Assembly: GCF_003315795.1 (NCBI RefSeq) | Contig: NZ_QMEY01000002.1 | Coordinates: 186,001 to 250,000, forward strand | From: Spongiactinospora rosea | Lineage (GTDB): Bacteria > Actinomycetota > Actinomycetes > Streptosporangiales > Streptosporangiaceae | Length of the DNA stretch: 64,000 nt | Reading direction: 5' to 3' | Part shown: piece after piece, positions 46,901 to 56,105 of the stretch | Layout of the letters: every line of letters begins with the position of its first letter | Numbering within the stretch: the stretch's first letter is position 1 | Translations under genes and position numbers: made by a program | The notes under the pieces: model-generated | The model's database searches: none | Told to the model about the DNA's origin: nothing | What the model saw: only the letters and a program-made list of their open reading frames with translations

Positions 46901-49900
46901 AGCTTGGCGGTGCCCTTGCCCGGATCGTCCACCTGGATCATCCGGCCGCGCAGGTCGTAGCGGTAGGCCCAGGAGTTGCCCGCCGCATCGGTGATGGTGG
47001 CGGGCTTCCCGGCCCGGGTGTAGGTGAACCTGACGGCGTCGTAGTCGCCGGTCGGGGCGTCGCCCTTGTACTGGCGGACCTCGACCGTCTCGCCCTGCCC
47101 GTTGGTGATCGTGGTGGTCGGCGTGGACCCCGGCGGCGGATCGACGCTGATGCGGTCGCCGCCGTAGGTGGTCGTGGTGCGCCACTGCTCGGTGCCGCGC
47201 TTGCGGAAGATCTCCGCGGTCGGCCATTCCATGCCGTTGTAGACGGTGACGTTCTGGCCGGGTACGTCGTCGTCGCTGCCGGGCACCCACAGCGTGTCGC
47301 CGGGGTCGCCTTCGGCGTAGTAGTCGGAGTTGGTCTTGTACACCAGGCCGCGGGTGTCGTACAGGGTGTCGTTGATCAGGCGGCCGCCGCCGGGGGCCGG
47401 CTGCTGGGTCTGGCGGGCGCGTAACAGCCCGTCGTACAGGGCGTAGCCGGTGGTGTAGGTGGCGTTGTCGGCGCGCAGGGTCGAGGTGGTGACGGTGGTC
47501 GGGCCGTCGGCGCGGACGTGGTAGCCGAACTTCATGTTCGGCGTCGAGGCGTACCCGGTTTTGGCGTGGCCGGGCAGCCACACGCCGGTCAGCCGGCCGA
47601 GCGGGTCGTAGGCCAGGTCGGCGCGCTTGCCGTTGGCGTCGGTCGTCGCGGTGGCCAGGCCCCAGGCGGGCTCGATCTCGGTGGTGGTGACGTGGCCGAG
47701 CGCGTTGGTCTCCTGCTTGCCGGTGAGCAGGCCCGTGGCCGGGGTGTAGACGGTCTTGGTGGTGGTGCCGTTGGGGTCGGTGACCACCAGCGGACGCCCG
47801 TAGACGTCGAAGGTCGTGGAACCGGCGGTCACGTACCGCGGCCCGCCGTCCCAGGAGCCCAGCTTCTCGGTCTTGGTCACGTCCCCCTTGACCGGCGCGA
47901 CCCCGAACGCCTTGCCGTCGTAGTACTTGCGCACGTCGGAGGCCACGTCGGCGGGACGTTCGGGGGTGGCGGCGCACGCCTTGGTGACGGTCTCCACCCG
48001 GGCCGCGTAGGAGACCAGCCAGCGGGCCGTGTCGCGGGCGTAGGTGGTGGTGATGCACTGGTCGTCGTCGGCGGTGGCGTCGTCGCCGAGGTCGTCGACC
48101 TTGGCGGGCAGGCCGTCGGCGTTGTAGTCGGTGTCGGTGGTGGTGTGCCGCCAGCCGCCCGCGGCCAGCGCGGTACGCGTGCGGACCTTGTCGGCGCGGA
48201 CCATGTGCGCGGTGGTCGTCGCCCAGTCACGGACGCGCTTGGCGGTCTGCTTGCTCCAGTACCCGGTGATGGTGCCGGTCAGCGCGGGCCCCGACGGGCC
48301 GTCGTAGCGGATCTCCTCACGGACCTTGCCCTGCAACCACTCGGCGTCCTCAACGGCCGTGCCGGTGGAGTCGGTGACCTTGACATCGCGCCTGCCGCCG
48401 CCGGACAGCTCGTCGCCGTCCATGCCGCGGAAGTAGGTGAACTCGGCCTTGGAGCGCTGCTCGCCGGGCGCGCCGCGCAGCACCCGCACCTTGCCGTACC
48501 CGCGCCACTGCGACCAGGTCTTGTACTTCTCCTTGGTCAGCCCGTCGTCGTCATCGTGGTGCCAGGCCCCGCCGCCGAGGTACTCATACGTCTCCAGTAC
48601 GTCGGGCGCGCCGCCGGTCCGGTCGATCTGCTGGACCTGCGTGACGACGTACTTGTGGAACCAGTCCGGTTTCGGGGAGGTCGCGCCCTCCGGCGACCAG
48701 TACTGCGGGTAGCAGCGGCGGGTGTTGGAGTCGGCCTCGGGCGTGTGCCCGGCGACGCAGTCCTCGTCGGAGTAGGTGACCGACAGCGCGCCGCCGGTCT
48801 CGTTGTCGATCGCCGAGACGCGCCACTTGGTCAGCGGCGGGCGTCCCTCCAGGGCGTCCACCCGGTTGGGGCGCTGCACCCCGGCGAACTTGACCTGCGG
48901 CAGCGACGCCGACCCGCCGACCTTCCCGGTGTGCTGGATCCCGGCCAGCCACAGCGCCGCCGCGGTGCCGTCCCCGGGCGCGCGCATCTGCTGGTCGAGG
49001 GTCCAGGTGTCCACGTCCCTGTACGCGCTCCCCGACGCCACCTGCGTCGTGACCGCCGCCAGCCGCTTGCGCGTCCAGAACGTCGGCGAGTACCGGTCGA
49101 CGCACTTGTCGCCCGCGTCGCAGTGCTGGTCGAAGGGGACCTCGGGCCAGTACTTGGCGTTGTCCTTGGTGAACTTGCCCTCGGCGCAGTCGAAGCCCGC
49201 CGAGGGGATGCACCGCTCCTTGACGTCGAAGACGACCCGGGCCGGGGCCGGCGAGGTGAAGATCGCGTCGGCGCGCTGGCCGTAGTCGATGCGCTTGAGG
49301 TAGCCGCCCCGGTCGTAGGAGGTGGGGGTGCCGTTCGGCACGCCGTCGGTCAGGGTGGTGACGTCGCGGCGGTAGTGGTTGGTCTCCTTGCCGTACCAGA
49401 AGGTGCTGACCGTGCCGTGCGGGTCCACGACGTAATCGAGGTTCCACCGCCACGCCTGCCTGCACCAGGACGCGGAGAAGGTGTCCTCGTGGCAGGGCTC
49501 GCGTTCGTCGTCGCCGAACACCGGGACGGTCCAGGTGGACTGCGTCTCGGCCTTGCCCTCCGCCCAGCGCGGCAGGTGGTTCAGGCCGAAGTGGTACTGG
49601 GTGCCGTCAGGGGTGGTGACCCGCCAGTGCTCGCCCCCCTCGGCGCCGTTGCCGGCCCCGGACAACTTCTCGATCTTGGAGCCGTCGTCCTCCTTCGGCT
49701 GCCAGGTGCCGGTCTCGTCGTCCAGGACCAGCTCGGTGGCCTGGCCGTTGAGGGAGAGGGTGGCGTTCTGGGTGCCCCAGCACTGGTCGTTGCGCTTGGG
49801 GGTGACGTTGTCGTCGGCACACGCCTTGTACCTGCGCTCGATGAACCCGGGCCAGTAGTCGAAGCCCTCGCCGATCCAGGACGCCTGGTTGTTGGTGGCG

Positions 49901-50685
49901 ACCGTGCGGCCGTCCACGCTGCCGGAGGAGTAGACGAAGTCGATGTTGGGCGTCGGGCCGCCCGGACTCGGCGGCAGCCGCAGCGGATAGGTCCAGGAGA
50001 ACGCGCCGCTCTGGTTGCTGACGCCCCAGGTCGCCGATGGGGACAACGACGTGGCCTCGTACGTGCCGGCCGCGCCGGACGGCCCCGCCACGGCGGCCAG
50101 CGTCGTCGGGCCGGTGGCCGCCAGGCCGACCTCGGCGGTCAGGCGGCCGGTCTTGACGTCGTTGCGGGTCGGGAGCGGCTTTTTGACCTGGCATCGTGGC
50201 TGGTCGGGGGTGGTGGCGGCGCAGGCGGGCAACTGGACCAGGCGCAGCCGGGAGGCCCAGTCGCCGCCGTAGGCGTACCGGAAGCCGGAGTAGTCCACCT
50301 CGACCGTCACGCGGGTCCCGCGCGGGGGCTTGGCCTGCGGGGCGAGCCGGATGCCGAGACCGGTGATGCCGGATCTGCTCGCGGTGGCGGGGTCCATCGT
50401 GTGCGCCTGGACGCTGTTGAAGCCGTTCTTCGCGGCGGCTTTCAGGTTCACCGCCGCCGTCCAGCGGACCGGCGGTGCGCCCTTCAGGTCGTACGCCGTG
50501 CCCGGGTCCCGCAGCGGCCCGCGCGCCTGGACCGCGCGGCCGGGCACCGCGCGTTGCTGCTGGGCCTTCTGCCAGGGCGGCTCGGCGGCGGTGGCCCGCG
50601 CGTTGATCGGGCCGGCCAGCGTGGCCGGTACCACGACGGCCAGGATGGCGGCGACCTTGGTCCAGCCTCGCTTGGAACCGGGCAC
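43906..50685 (-). CDS. RHS/YD-repeat polymorphic toxin with Hint domain
   Basis: The 2259-aa protein has a signal peptide (KVAAILAVVVPATLAGPINA), an N-terminal beta-rich region (about 45-900) and then many YD/RHS repeats, such as YDPLGRLTG, YDLRGRMIQV and YDALGRKTAEY, ending in the conserved core LGAREYDAEIGRFISVDP near 1758. A Gly/Ala-rich hydrophobic stretch follows. Residues about 2002-2150 form a Hint autoprocessing domain, from SCNSFTAGTMVKLADG to VSPVLVHNC. The last ~109 residues are the toxin: GHILPRHDP, SKFAEWVTPDHIRNWARLAM and FRIVVWVENGRVTGLHPG. These resemble BECR-fold ribonuclease toxins, a low-confidence call. RHS shells enclose the toxin and Hint cleavage is thought to free it. 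GTG start with GGAGG upstream; the LamG gene is 52 bp upstream on the same strand. Confidence 0.92.
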   Translation of the reverse strand: MPGSKRGWTKVAAILAVVVPATLAGPINARATAAEPPWQKAQQQRAVPGRAVQARGPLRDPGTAYDLKGAPPVRWTAAVNLKAAAKNGFNSVQAHTMDPATASRSGITGLGIRLAPQAKPPRGTRVTVEVDYSGFRYAYGGDWASRLRLVQLPACAATTPDQPRCQVKKPLPTRNDVKTGRLTAEVGLAATGPTTLAAVAGPSGAAGTYEATSLSPSATWGVSNQSGAFSWTYPLRLPPSPGGPTPNIDFVYSSGSVDGRTVATNNQASWIGEGFDYWPGFIERRYKACADDNVTPKRNDQCWGTQNATLSLNGQATELVLDDETGTWQPKEDDGSKIEKLSGAGNGAEGGEHWRVTTPDGTQYHFGLNHLPRWAEGKAETQSTWTVPVFGDDEREPCHEDTFSASWCRQAWRWNLDYVVDPHGTVSTFWYGKETNHYRRDVTTLTDGVPNGTPTSYDRGGYLKRIDYGQRADAIFTSPAPARVVFDVKERCIPSAGFDCAEGKFTKDNAKYWPEVPFDQHCDAGDKCVDRYSPTFWTRKRLAAVTTQVASGSAYRDVDTWTLDQQMRAPGDGTAAALWLAGIQHTGKVGGSASLPQVKFAGVQRPNRVDALEGRPPLTKWRVSAIDNETGGALSVTYSDEDCVAGHTPEADSNTRRCYPQYWSPEGATSPKPDWFHKYVVTQVQQIDRTGGAPDVLETYEYLGGGAWHHDDDDGLTKEKYKTWSQWRGYGKVRVLRGAPGEQRSKAEFTYFRGMDGDELSGGGRRDVKVTDSTGTAVEDAEWLQGKVREEIRYDGPSGPALTGTITGYWSKQTAKRVRDWATTTAHMVRADKVRTRTALAAGGWRHTTTDTDYNADGLPAKVDDLGDDATADDDQCITTTYARDTARWLVSYAARVETVTKACAATPERPADVASDVRKYYDGKAFGVAPVKGDVTKTEKLGSWDGGPRYVTAGSTTFDVYGRPLVVTDPNGTTTKTVYTPATGLLTGKQETNALGHVTTTEIEPAWGLATATTDANGKRADLAYDPLGRLTGVWLPGHAKTGYASTPNMKFGYHVRADGPTTVTTSTLRADNATYTTGYALYDGLLRARQTQQPAPGGGRLINDTLYDTRGLVYKTNSDYYAEGDPGDTLWVPGSDDDVPGQNVTVYNGMEWPTAEIFRKRGTEQWRTTTTYGGDRISVDPPPGSTPTTTITNGQGETVEVRQYKGDAPTGDYDAVRFTYTRAGKPATITDAAGNSWAYRYDLRGRMIQVDDPGKGTAKLAYDDKSDLLTTVTDARGGSLFFTYDALGRKTAEYAGTSAAGTKLAEWTFDELPDGTVVRGQPTGSTRYVKNAATGAMDAYSSAVTGYDNAYRATGTQTVIPAAEGALAGTYKTATDYNPDGTVHRTVLPAAGDLLGETLLYDYDDLGNPVTMRGLTNYVTSTTYSKLGQILDTTMSTGLKRVKETNFYEEGTGRLTRSVFERETAPISVADTNYTYDPSGNITKIADTPSGQTPDVQCFRQDHLQRLTDAWTTSTGDCAADPTQSVVGGPAPYWQSFAYDVAGNRTKEIDHRAGGDITKTYTYAGQGKPRPHTLTSVEYEGGTRDGQIDTYAYDQAGNTTERGSGRLLEWDVEGHLAKSTDPSGVSTFVYDAGGDRLIRRDPTSTTLYLAGMEIRLDTRTGAKNSTRYYEFAGQTIATRTRRGVTWLGADHHGTADASVEDTAAQATNRRRFTPFGQQRGLPPSFWPGQKGFVGGMIDEATALTHLGAREYDAEIGRFISVDPVFDIGDPQSWNGYAYADNDPVTGSDPTGLMYDGGAQPCPSCRVTPIKNPGGSGGGIHFVSYPPPPPPSNPPACGRWSFGCKAKKIWQEHKATIVNVTVSVVVTGGCLVATGGAGSVGCAAAGGAAGNLAGYLVSTPRDEWSAGGAVKAAAVGAIAGAAGGVVGKGAGAVLGKLATTATGRVVAAAAGKAAGKAKSALGRGGGAAAGGGEAAGTAAARSAGTKVAGKAKAASGARSSCNSFTAGTMVKLADGTYKAIELIRPGDKVLATDPKTGETAPKPVLATVSGAGYAKLLQITVDTDGGKGDATGVIVATEHHLFWDADDRAWIRADQLTKGDLLRAPDGTTVPLSRVDERQAHPAVYDLTVAGSHTYYVLAGVSPVLVHNCGSGTISDEVMNGHILPRHDPNHPDAWQWASKSKFAEWVTPDHIRNWARLAMRKPIDRMNLGTGGGHSHVLDLSRSNNPIGYDQAENGLFRIVVWVENGRVTGLHPGGAP

Positions 50686-50737
50686 GGCTTCCTCCGGGAG
50701 TCGGTCGAACGTGTACGTACGTCGCAGACCCGGAGGT

Positions 50738-53700
50738 CTATGAGTCGATCGGGAGGTTCATCGCGATGTTGAGGACCTGGCGGTCGGTCAGCGTGCCCGT
50801 GTAGGCGCGGACGTCGTCGATCTCGCCGCCGAAGTAGTCCACGGCGGCGCTGTTGTACCTGGCCCGGCCGATCTGCATCGCCCCGGCCGCCCAGCCGCCG
50901 GTGACGGTCCGCTGGTCGTTGAGCTGGCCGTTGACGTACAGGCGGATCTGTTCGGCCTGCTCGTCGTACACCCCGGCCAGGTGCGTCCAGGTGTTGAGCG
51001 CCGAGCAGTCCACCGGCTCGGCCGAGGAGGCGTGCGTGAGCGCGCCCACGGTGGCGGCCGGCGACGTCGAGAACGACCAGCGCGGCACCCGCACGCCGTT
51101 CTCGCCGAAGATGCGATGGCCGAGGTAGAAGGAGCTGTAGGTGGCCCCGTCCTGGGCGAGGACGGTCATCGTCCGGCCGGGCAGAGTGCAGGTGTCGTCA
51201 CCGGCCAGCCGCACCCAGGCCGTCACCGCGAAGCTGTGGTCGGTGCGCAGCGGGGCCGACGGGGTGGCCGCGTAGGCGGTGGTCCCGTTGAGGCTGAGCA
51301 CGCCGCCGCCGTCGAAACCGTCGTCGGACCAGGCCGCGCCGCCGTTCAGTGTCGCGGGCCAGCGGCTGTCGATGGGGTTGGCGGCGGTGGTGCCGGTGCC
51401 CTCCTCGAACGGCCACACGCCGCGCTGGATGGGCGGCTGCTTGGCCATGGCGGCGATCTCGTTGCCGAGCGCGGGGTCGTTGACGGTACGCGGGTCGTCC
51501 GAAAGCTCCCGCTTCCAGACCTTCACGTCGTCGATGTCGCCCGCGAAGTTCTCGATGTAGGTGCCGTGCCACCGCACCCGCCCGATCTGCAGCGGGCCGG
51601 TCGCGTCGAAGGGCGTGTACGGGTAGTGCCCGGTGGCCTCCAGGATGCCGTTGACGTACAGGCGCAGTTGCTTGCGCGGCGCGTCGTACACGCCGGTCAG
51701 GTGGGTCCAGATGCCGGTCATCGCCTCGCTGGTGCCGATCGCGTAGACGATGGTCTTGTCATCGACGTCGGCGTCGAACTTGTTGAAGACCCAGCGCTTG
51801 GAGTGGGAGGCGTAGTAGAGCTGGAAGCCCGCGCCGCGGACGGCGTCCTGGCTGGCCACGGTGTAGTTCTTGCTCTTGTCGTTCAGCAGCGCCCAGGCCG
51901 AGACGCTCATGCTCTGGTCGGTGCGCACCACCGGGCCGTCCGTGGCGGCGTAGCCCGTGGTGCCGTTCAGGCGCAGGCCACCGGCCACGCGGGCGCCGGC
52001 CCAGCTCGCGCCGCCGGTGATCGTCGCCGGGTGCGTCGTCGCGCCCGAGTCGGCCGCCGTGGTGCCCGAGGTCTCGTCCAGCTTCCAGTGCCCTTCCGGG
52101 CCGAACCCGGCACTGACGTAGAAGCCGTACACGGCCGGGACCTTGCCGACGTTGCCCGCCCGGTCCACCGGGAAGACGTACAGGGCGTTCAGCCAGTCGT
52201 GGCGCGGCGCGAGGCGGATGTCGACGGAGGTCTGCCCGGCCGGGATCGCCACCTGGGTGGCGGCGGTGGCCAGCGCCGGGTCGTCCAGCGCCCAGCGGAA
52301 CGCCGCCACGTCGGTCTCCCCCTCGGCGGCGGCCAGCGTGAACGCGCCCGCCCAGCCCACGCTGCCCTGCCAGGCGTCCGGGGTGTCGGCCGGGTAGTCC
52401 GCCGAGGTCACCTTGGGCAGGCCGGCGGGGTCGATCGTGTCCACGGTGAACTCGCACCATTTGCTCCACGCGCTGGAGTCGGTGCCGTCGTACGCCTTGA
52501 CCTTGTAGGAGTAGCTGTGCCCGGTGAGCAGCCCGGCCAGCTGGACCGAGTGGTCGGTGGCCGCGGTGGTGTACTTGTAGGCGGTCTTGCCGCCGCCCGG
52601 CATGGTCGAGGTGATGTCGTCCCAGACACCGGTGGCGGTGTTGTAGTGGTGCAGGACGAACTCGGCCCGCACGCCGTCGTTGGCCTTGTCCGGGTCGTAG
52701 ATCTTGGCCTTGAGCTGGAGCGGGCCGGCGGCGTCGCCCGCGTTGACCGTGGGCCTGGCGTCCCCGACGACACACGGGGTGGCCGGGTACGTGCCGATGC
52801 CGGACGGGGCCGCGGGCGGGGTGTTGTAGTCGATCACCAGCTTGGGCGCGGAGCTGAAGCCCTTCCAGCCCCACACGCCGCTGCTGGTGTCGTTGCTGTC
52901 CTTCAGCCCGAAGGTGGTGTTCGGCCAGCCGTTCTTGGCGGCCTGGACGATCGCGGGGGTCGCGTTGAACTCGATGCCCTTGTCCGGGCAGGAGGAGCTG
53001 TAACCGGCGTCGGAGGCGACGCTGCCCTGGTGCTGGCTCCAGGAGGGCTGACGGCTCCAGTTGGTGGACTTGGAGATGCCGCCGGTGAGCCAGAGCTGCA
53101 CGGCCTGCGGGTCCGAGGTGCAGCCCCACGACTTGACCTGGGTGATGCGGAAGGTCGCCTTCAGGATGTGCTTGCCGTTGACGTTGTCGGAGTCCATCCG
53201 GAAGTAGGAGCGTTTGAGGCCGCTGCCGTAGTTGCCCGCTTCGGGCATGTGGCTGGAGTTCCAGTACTCCTGGGAGGGGTACGCCTTGTCCACGTACGTC
53301 CAGGCGAGCTTCGACCCGGACCACTGGGGGTCAATGTAGACGGGGTACGTCGTGCCGGGGGAGGTCAGCAGGCTCTCGTCCGGTTTGATCACCAGGCGGT
53401 CGCGGGTCAGTTTCACGCCCATGACGGCCTGCTTGGCCTGGGCCGCCGGTGCTGTCAGTGTGGTGTTCTGCGTTTTGGTGGAGTCCCACATGCGGGGCGC
53501 GGGCGCGTGGAACACCTCGGTCCCCGACTCGGTGGCCGCGCTCAGGCCGCCGGTCGCCGTCTCGCGTATGCGCACGCCGGTCGCGCGCAGGCCGAAGCCC
53601 AGTTCGCGCAGCGCCGGGTCGGCGGCGGCCTTTCTGGACTTGACCACCAGTACCTCGGAGAAGCCGAGCACCGACGCGGTCACCTTCAGGTCCACGCCCG

Positions 53701-54190
53701 GCAGCACCTCGGCGTACGTCGCGGTGTCCCCCGCGAGGACCGGCTTGGGCAGGCTGCGCGGCCAGGTCATCGCGACCGAACGGCCGCGGTCGCCGATCGT
53801 GGCCAGCGGGGCCGTCCCGCCGCCGGAGAACGTCAGGTCCAGCGGGGTGGCCACGGTCCGCACGCTGCCGTCCGCGGCGAACACCAGCCGCGGATCGACG
53901 TCGGCCCAGCCGCCGCCGCGCCGTACCCGCTCGGGCAGCGCGGACGTCTCGGAGGTGAACGACCCGTCCGGGTTGGCGAACACCTGACGGGTCTCGGTCC
54001 GCTGGGACAGCACCTCGACCGGCCGCTCGTCGTCACGCGCCCGCGCGAGGGCCTGCTGTTCCGTCTGGGCCGGGGGCCGTACCGTCGCCGCCCGCGCGGG
54101 CGGGGCGGCGGGTGGGACGCCGACCACCGTGAGGGGACCGGCCAGCAGCGACATGGCCACGATCAGGAGACCGCGGGGGGTGCGGCGCAT
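50738..54190 (-). CDS. Secreted LamG/DNRLRE-type protein upstream of RHS toxin
   Basis: The 1150-aa protein has a signal peptide (GLLIVAMSLLAGPLTVVG). The middle contains a DNRLRE-like beta domain (SYFRMDSDNVNGKHILKATF, VQLWLTGG) and a fibronectin-III-like stretch (LTGHSYSYKVKAYDGTDSS). Two LamG/concanavalin-like domains lie in the last third: GHWKLDETSGTTAADS ... IGRVRWHG, and GVWPFEEGTGTTAAN ... IGRARYNS, each with a WTHLAGVYD or WTHLTGVYD core. Such proteins commonly precede RHS genes in actinobacteria and are probably cell-surface or secreted partners that help display or deliver the RHS protein. The ATG at 54190 follows GGAGG; a start 15 bases upstream lacks one. Confidence 0.87.
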   Translation of the reverse strand: MRRTPRGLLIVAMSLLAGPLTVVGVPPAAPPARAATVRPPAQTEQQALARARDDERPVEVLSQRTETRQVFANPDGSFTSETSALPERVRRGGGWADVDPRLVFAADGSVRTVATPLDLTFSGGGTAPLATIGDRGRSVAMTWPRSLPKPVLAGDTATYAEVLPGVDLKVTASVLGFSEVLVVKSRKAAADPALRELGFGLRATGVRIRETATGGLSAATESGTEVFHAPAPRMWDSTKTQNTTLTAPAAQAKQAVMGVKLTRDRLVIKPDESLLTSPGTTYPVYIDPQWSGSKLAWTYVDKAYPSQEYWNSSHMPEAGNYGSGLKRSYFRMDSDNVNGKHILKATFRITQVKSWGCTSDPQAVQLWLTGGISKSTNWSRQPSWSQHQGSVASDAGYSSSCPDKGIEFNATPAIVQAAKNGWPNTTFGLKDSNDTSSGVWGWKGFSSAPKLVIDYNTPPAAPSGIGTYPATPCVVGDARPTVNAGDAAGPLQLKAKIYDPDKANDGVRAEFVLHHYNTATGVWDDITSTMPGGGKTAYKYTTAATDHSVQLAGLLTGHSYSYKVKAYDGTDSSAWSKWCEFTVDTIDPAGLPKVTSADYPADTPDAWQGSVGWAGAFTLAAAEGETDVAAFRWALDDPALATAATQVAIPAGQTSVDIRLAPRHDWLNALYVFPVDRAGNVGKVPAVYGFYVSAGFGPEGHWKLDETSGTTAADSGATTHPATITGGASWAGARVAGGLRLNGTTGYAATDGPVVRTDQSMSVSAWALLNDKSKNYTVASQDAVRGAGFQLYYASHSKRWVFNKFDADVDDKTIVYAIGTSEAMTGIWTHLTGVYDAPRKQLRLYVNGILEATGHYPYTPFDATGPLQIGRVRWHGTYIENFAGDIDDVKVWKRELSDDPRTVNDPALGNEIAAMAKQPPIQRGVWPFEEGTGTTAANPIDSRWPATLNGGAAWSDDGFDGGGVLSLNGTTAYAATPSAPLRTDHSFAVTAWVRLAGDDTCTLPGRTMTVLAQDGATYSSFYLGHRIFGENGVRVPRWSFSTSPAATVGALTHASSAEPVDCSALNTWTHLAGVYDEQAEQIRLYVNGQLNDQRTVTGGWAAGAMQIGRARYNSAAVDYFGGEIDDVRAYTGTLTDRQVLNIAMNLPIDS

Positions 54191-54778
54191 TACGCCTCCA
54201 GACAATCCGCTTGTTGCCTGCGTTGTTTTGAGGAAGTGCAGGTGGTTTCGGCCGCGTCAGGGACACATGCCGTTTCCCAGGTGACTTGACGGGCGCGCAA
54301 TACTCTCGGCGGCGGCCATGGTGTACGCCGGGCCGTCGTGAACGGCGAAACCGGCGTGGTTTTCCGGGCACTCCGCGTCAGCGCCGTTTACCGGTAGGGA
54401 GGAACAGCCCTCGCGTGATTCGTGGCCTGGGCACGGCCGGGACGACTGCTCGGCTACGGTGTTCCTTCACTCGGGCCAACACACCCCCCGAAAGATCCCC
54501 TGTCGCCGCTGGGCGGCTCGGTCATATTGACATCATGATGAGTTGACCGGCAATCCCCGATTCGACTTTTAGGGGGGCCCATTCGGGGGCCCGCCGCGGT
54601 AATTCACGAATTCGTTTTCGCGTCGCGCGGTCACCGGACGTGACGGCCTGACGGGGCGGCGTAACGGCCGGGGAGTCCGGGCCTGGGACGGGCCCACGCC
54701 GGACGGCCACCGGGAGGATGAAATCGCGAGATCCCGATGCTTGAATCCCGTACCTGAATCCCGCTGCCGTAGGCCATA
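54191..54778. promoter_or_regulatory. Intergenic region upstream of LamG-RHS operon
   Basis: This 588-bp region has no convincing gene. It lies between the minus-strand LamG start and a plus-strand methyltransferase, so it should hold both promoters. Visible features are a TTGACA at 54527-54532 without an obvious -10 partner, and two GGGCCC palindromes (54575-54580, 54587-54592) that could pair as a short hairpin. Confidence 0.4.
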
Positions 54779-55624
54779 ATGGCGGTAGATCGACGCGGAG
54801 GTGCGAGGTTGGCCGGCGACAGGCAGGTGGGAGTCAATCTCCGGACGAACGTGCCGCATTCGGCACGCGTCTATGACTACTTCCTGGGCGGCAAGGACAA
54901 CTTCGAGGCCGACCGCACGGCGGCCGAGGACGTCATCAAGATCGCGCCGTACATGCCGACCTCGGTCCGCGCCAACCGCGACTTCATGACCCGGGTGATC
55001 CGCCACCTGGCGACCGTGCGCGGCGTCGACCAGTTCATCGACATCGGCACCGGCCTGCCCACCTCGCCCAACCTGCACGAGGTGGCCCAGCAGGCCGACC
55101 CGGCCGCGCGCATCATCTACGTGGACAACGACCCGCTCGTCCTCGTCCACGCCCGCGCGCTGCTCACCAGCACGCCGGAGGGCCGGACCCGCTACATCCA
55201 GGCCGACCTCAACGACCCGGCCGCCATCATCGGCTCCCCCGAGGTCCGCGAGACCTTCGACTTCAGCCGCCCGGTCGCGTTGTGCCTGATCGCCGTGGTC
55301 CACTTCATCCACGACGACGACGAGGTGCGCTCGATCATCGCGCGCCTGATGGAGCCGCTGCCCGCGGGCAGCTTCCTGACCCTGTCCACCATCGCGCTGG
55401 ACAGCGCGCCCGGCAAGCTGGTGAGCGAGGCCGTCGCCCAGTACAACCGCCGCGGCATCATGTCCAAGGCCCGCACCAGGGCGCAGATCGAGGGGCTTTT
55501 CGACGGGTTCGAGCTGGTCGAGCCGGGCGTGGTGCCGGTCCACCGCTGGCGGCCTGACGACAAGGCCGCCCCCGTGGACGACAAGATGGTCTCGATGTAC
55601 GGCGGGCTGGCCGTCAAAGCCTGA
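54779..55624 (+). CDS. SAM-dependent methyltransferase (PF04672 type)
   Basis: The 281-aa protein matches the actinobacterial S-adenosylmethionine methyltransferase family PF04672: NVPHSARVYDYFLGGKDNFE near the N terminus, QFIDIGTGLPTSPNLHE as the SAM-binding motif I, IIYVDNDPLVLVHARALL as motif II, and VVHFIHDDDE further on. Dozens of paralogues occur in such genomes, commonly beside XRE regulators; their substrates are mostly unknown. It starts at an ATG with only a weak AGG upstream. No membrane segments. It is followed after 45 nt by a truncated regulator gene. Confidence 0.9.
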   Translation: MAVDRRGGARLAGDRQVGVNLRTNVPHSARVYDYFLGGKDNFEADRTAAEDVIKIAPYMPTSVRANRDFMTRVIRHLATVRGVDQFIDIGTGLPTSPNLHEVAQQADPAARIIYVDNDPLVLVHARALLTSTPEGRTRYIQADLNDPAAIIGSPEVRETFDFSRPVALCLIAVVHFIHDDDEVRSIIARLMEPLPAGSFLTLSTIALDSAPGKLVSEAVAQYNRRGIMSKARTRAQIEGLFDGFELVEPGVVPVHRWRPDDKAAPVDDKMVSMYGGLAVKA

Positions 55625-55669
55625 TTCCACCCACGGAAGTGTCCGCTGGGCGTCGTTGTTCCATCTGCC

Positions 55670-55861
55670 ATGACCAGCGAATCCTCCACGGTGCAGCAGC
55701 GACGCCGCGAACAGCTCCGCGACTTCCTGCGCGCCCGCCGGGCCGGGCTCACGCCCGCCGACGTCGGCCTCGCTGCCGGGGGCAGGCGGCGGACCCCGGG
55801 CCTGCGCCGTGAGGAGGTCGCCCTACTGGCCGGGGTCGGGGTGTCCTGGTACACGGAATGA
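55670..55861 (+). pseudogene. Truncated XRE-family regulator
   Basis: The 63-residue frame is the N-terminal part of a common actinobacterial XRE/MmyB-like regulator: REQLRDFLRARRAGLTPADV, RRTPGLRREEVALLAGVGVS and WYT, where full-length proteins (about 270-290 aa) continue with a Trp and the rest of the helix-turn-helix. Here the frame stops two codons later, and no remainder of the protein is found downstream. A deletion or insertion has cut the gene. Confidence 0.75.
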
Positions 55862-56105
55862 GGCGCTACCGCGCCAGGGGCCCGCCTCCGGCGGGAAGTG
55901 GACCTCGCTAGCGCTCGGCCTGCTTTTCCCAGGCCCCGGCTCCGCCTGGTACGGCACGCCGCCTCTCGCCGCCCACCGTCCTCAGTAACAGCCTAGTGCC
56001 CGGCATCTCCCATGCGCCGTGGTACCCCGCCGTTCCAGCACCGGCTACCCCCGCCGCCTCGCCGTCTGATCCCTCCCGCCGTAACACCGTCGCAGGCAGG
56101 GGCGG

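Noticed and set aside
45400..48500. RHS region as a DNA repeat or CRISPR-like array
   Set aside because: The periodicity is at protein level (YD repeats); the nucleotide sequence has no constant repeat and spacer pattern.
36629..54289. Plus-strand frames of 1000-1770 codons opposite the CdtB-GH18, RHS and LamG genes
   Set aside because: Same high-GC shadow effect; the minus-strand proteins have signal peptides, clear domains and ribosome sites.
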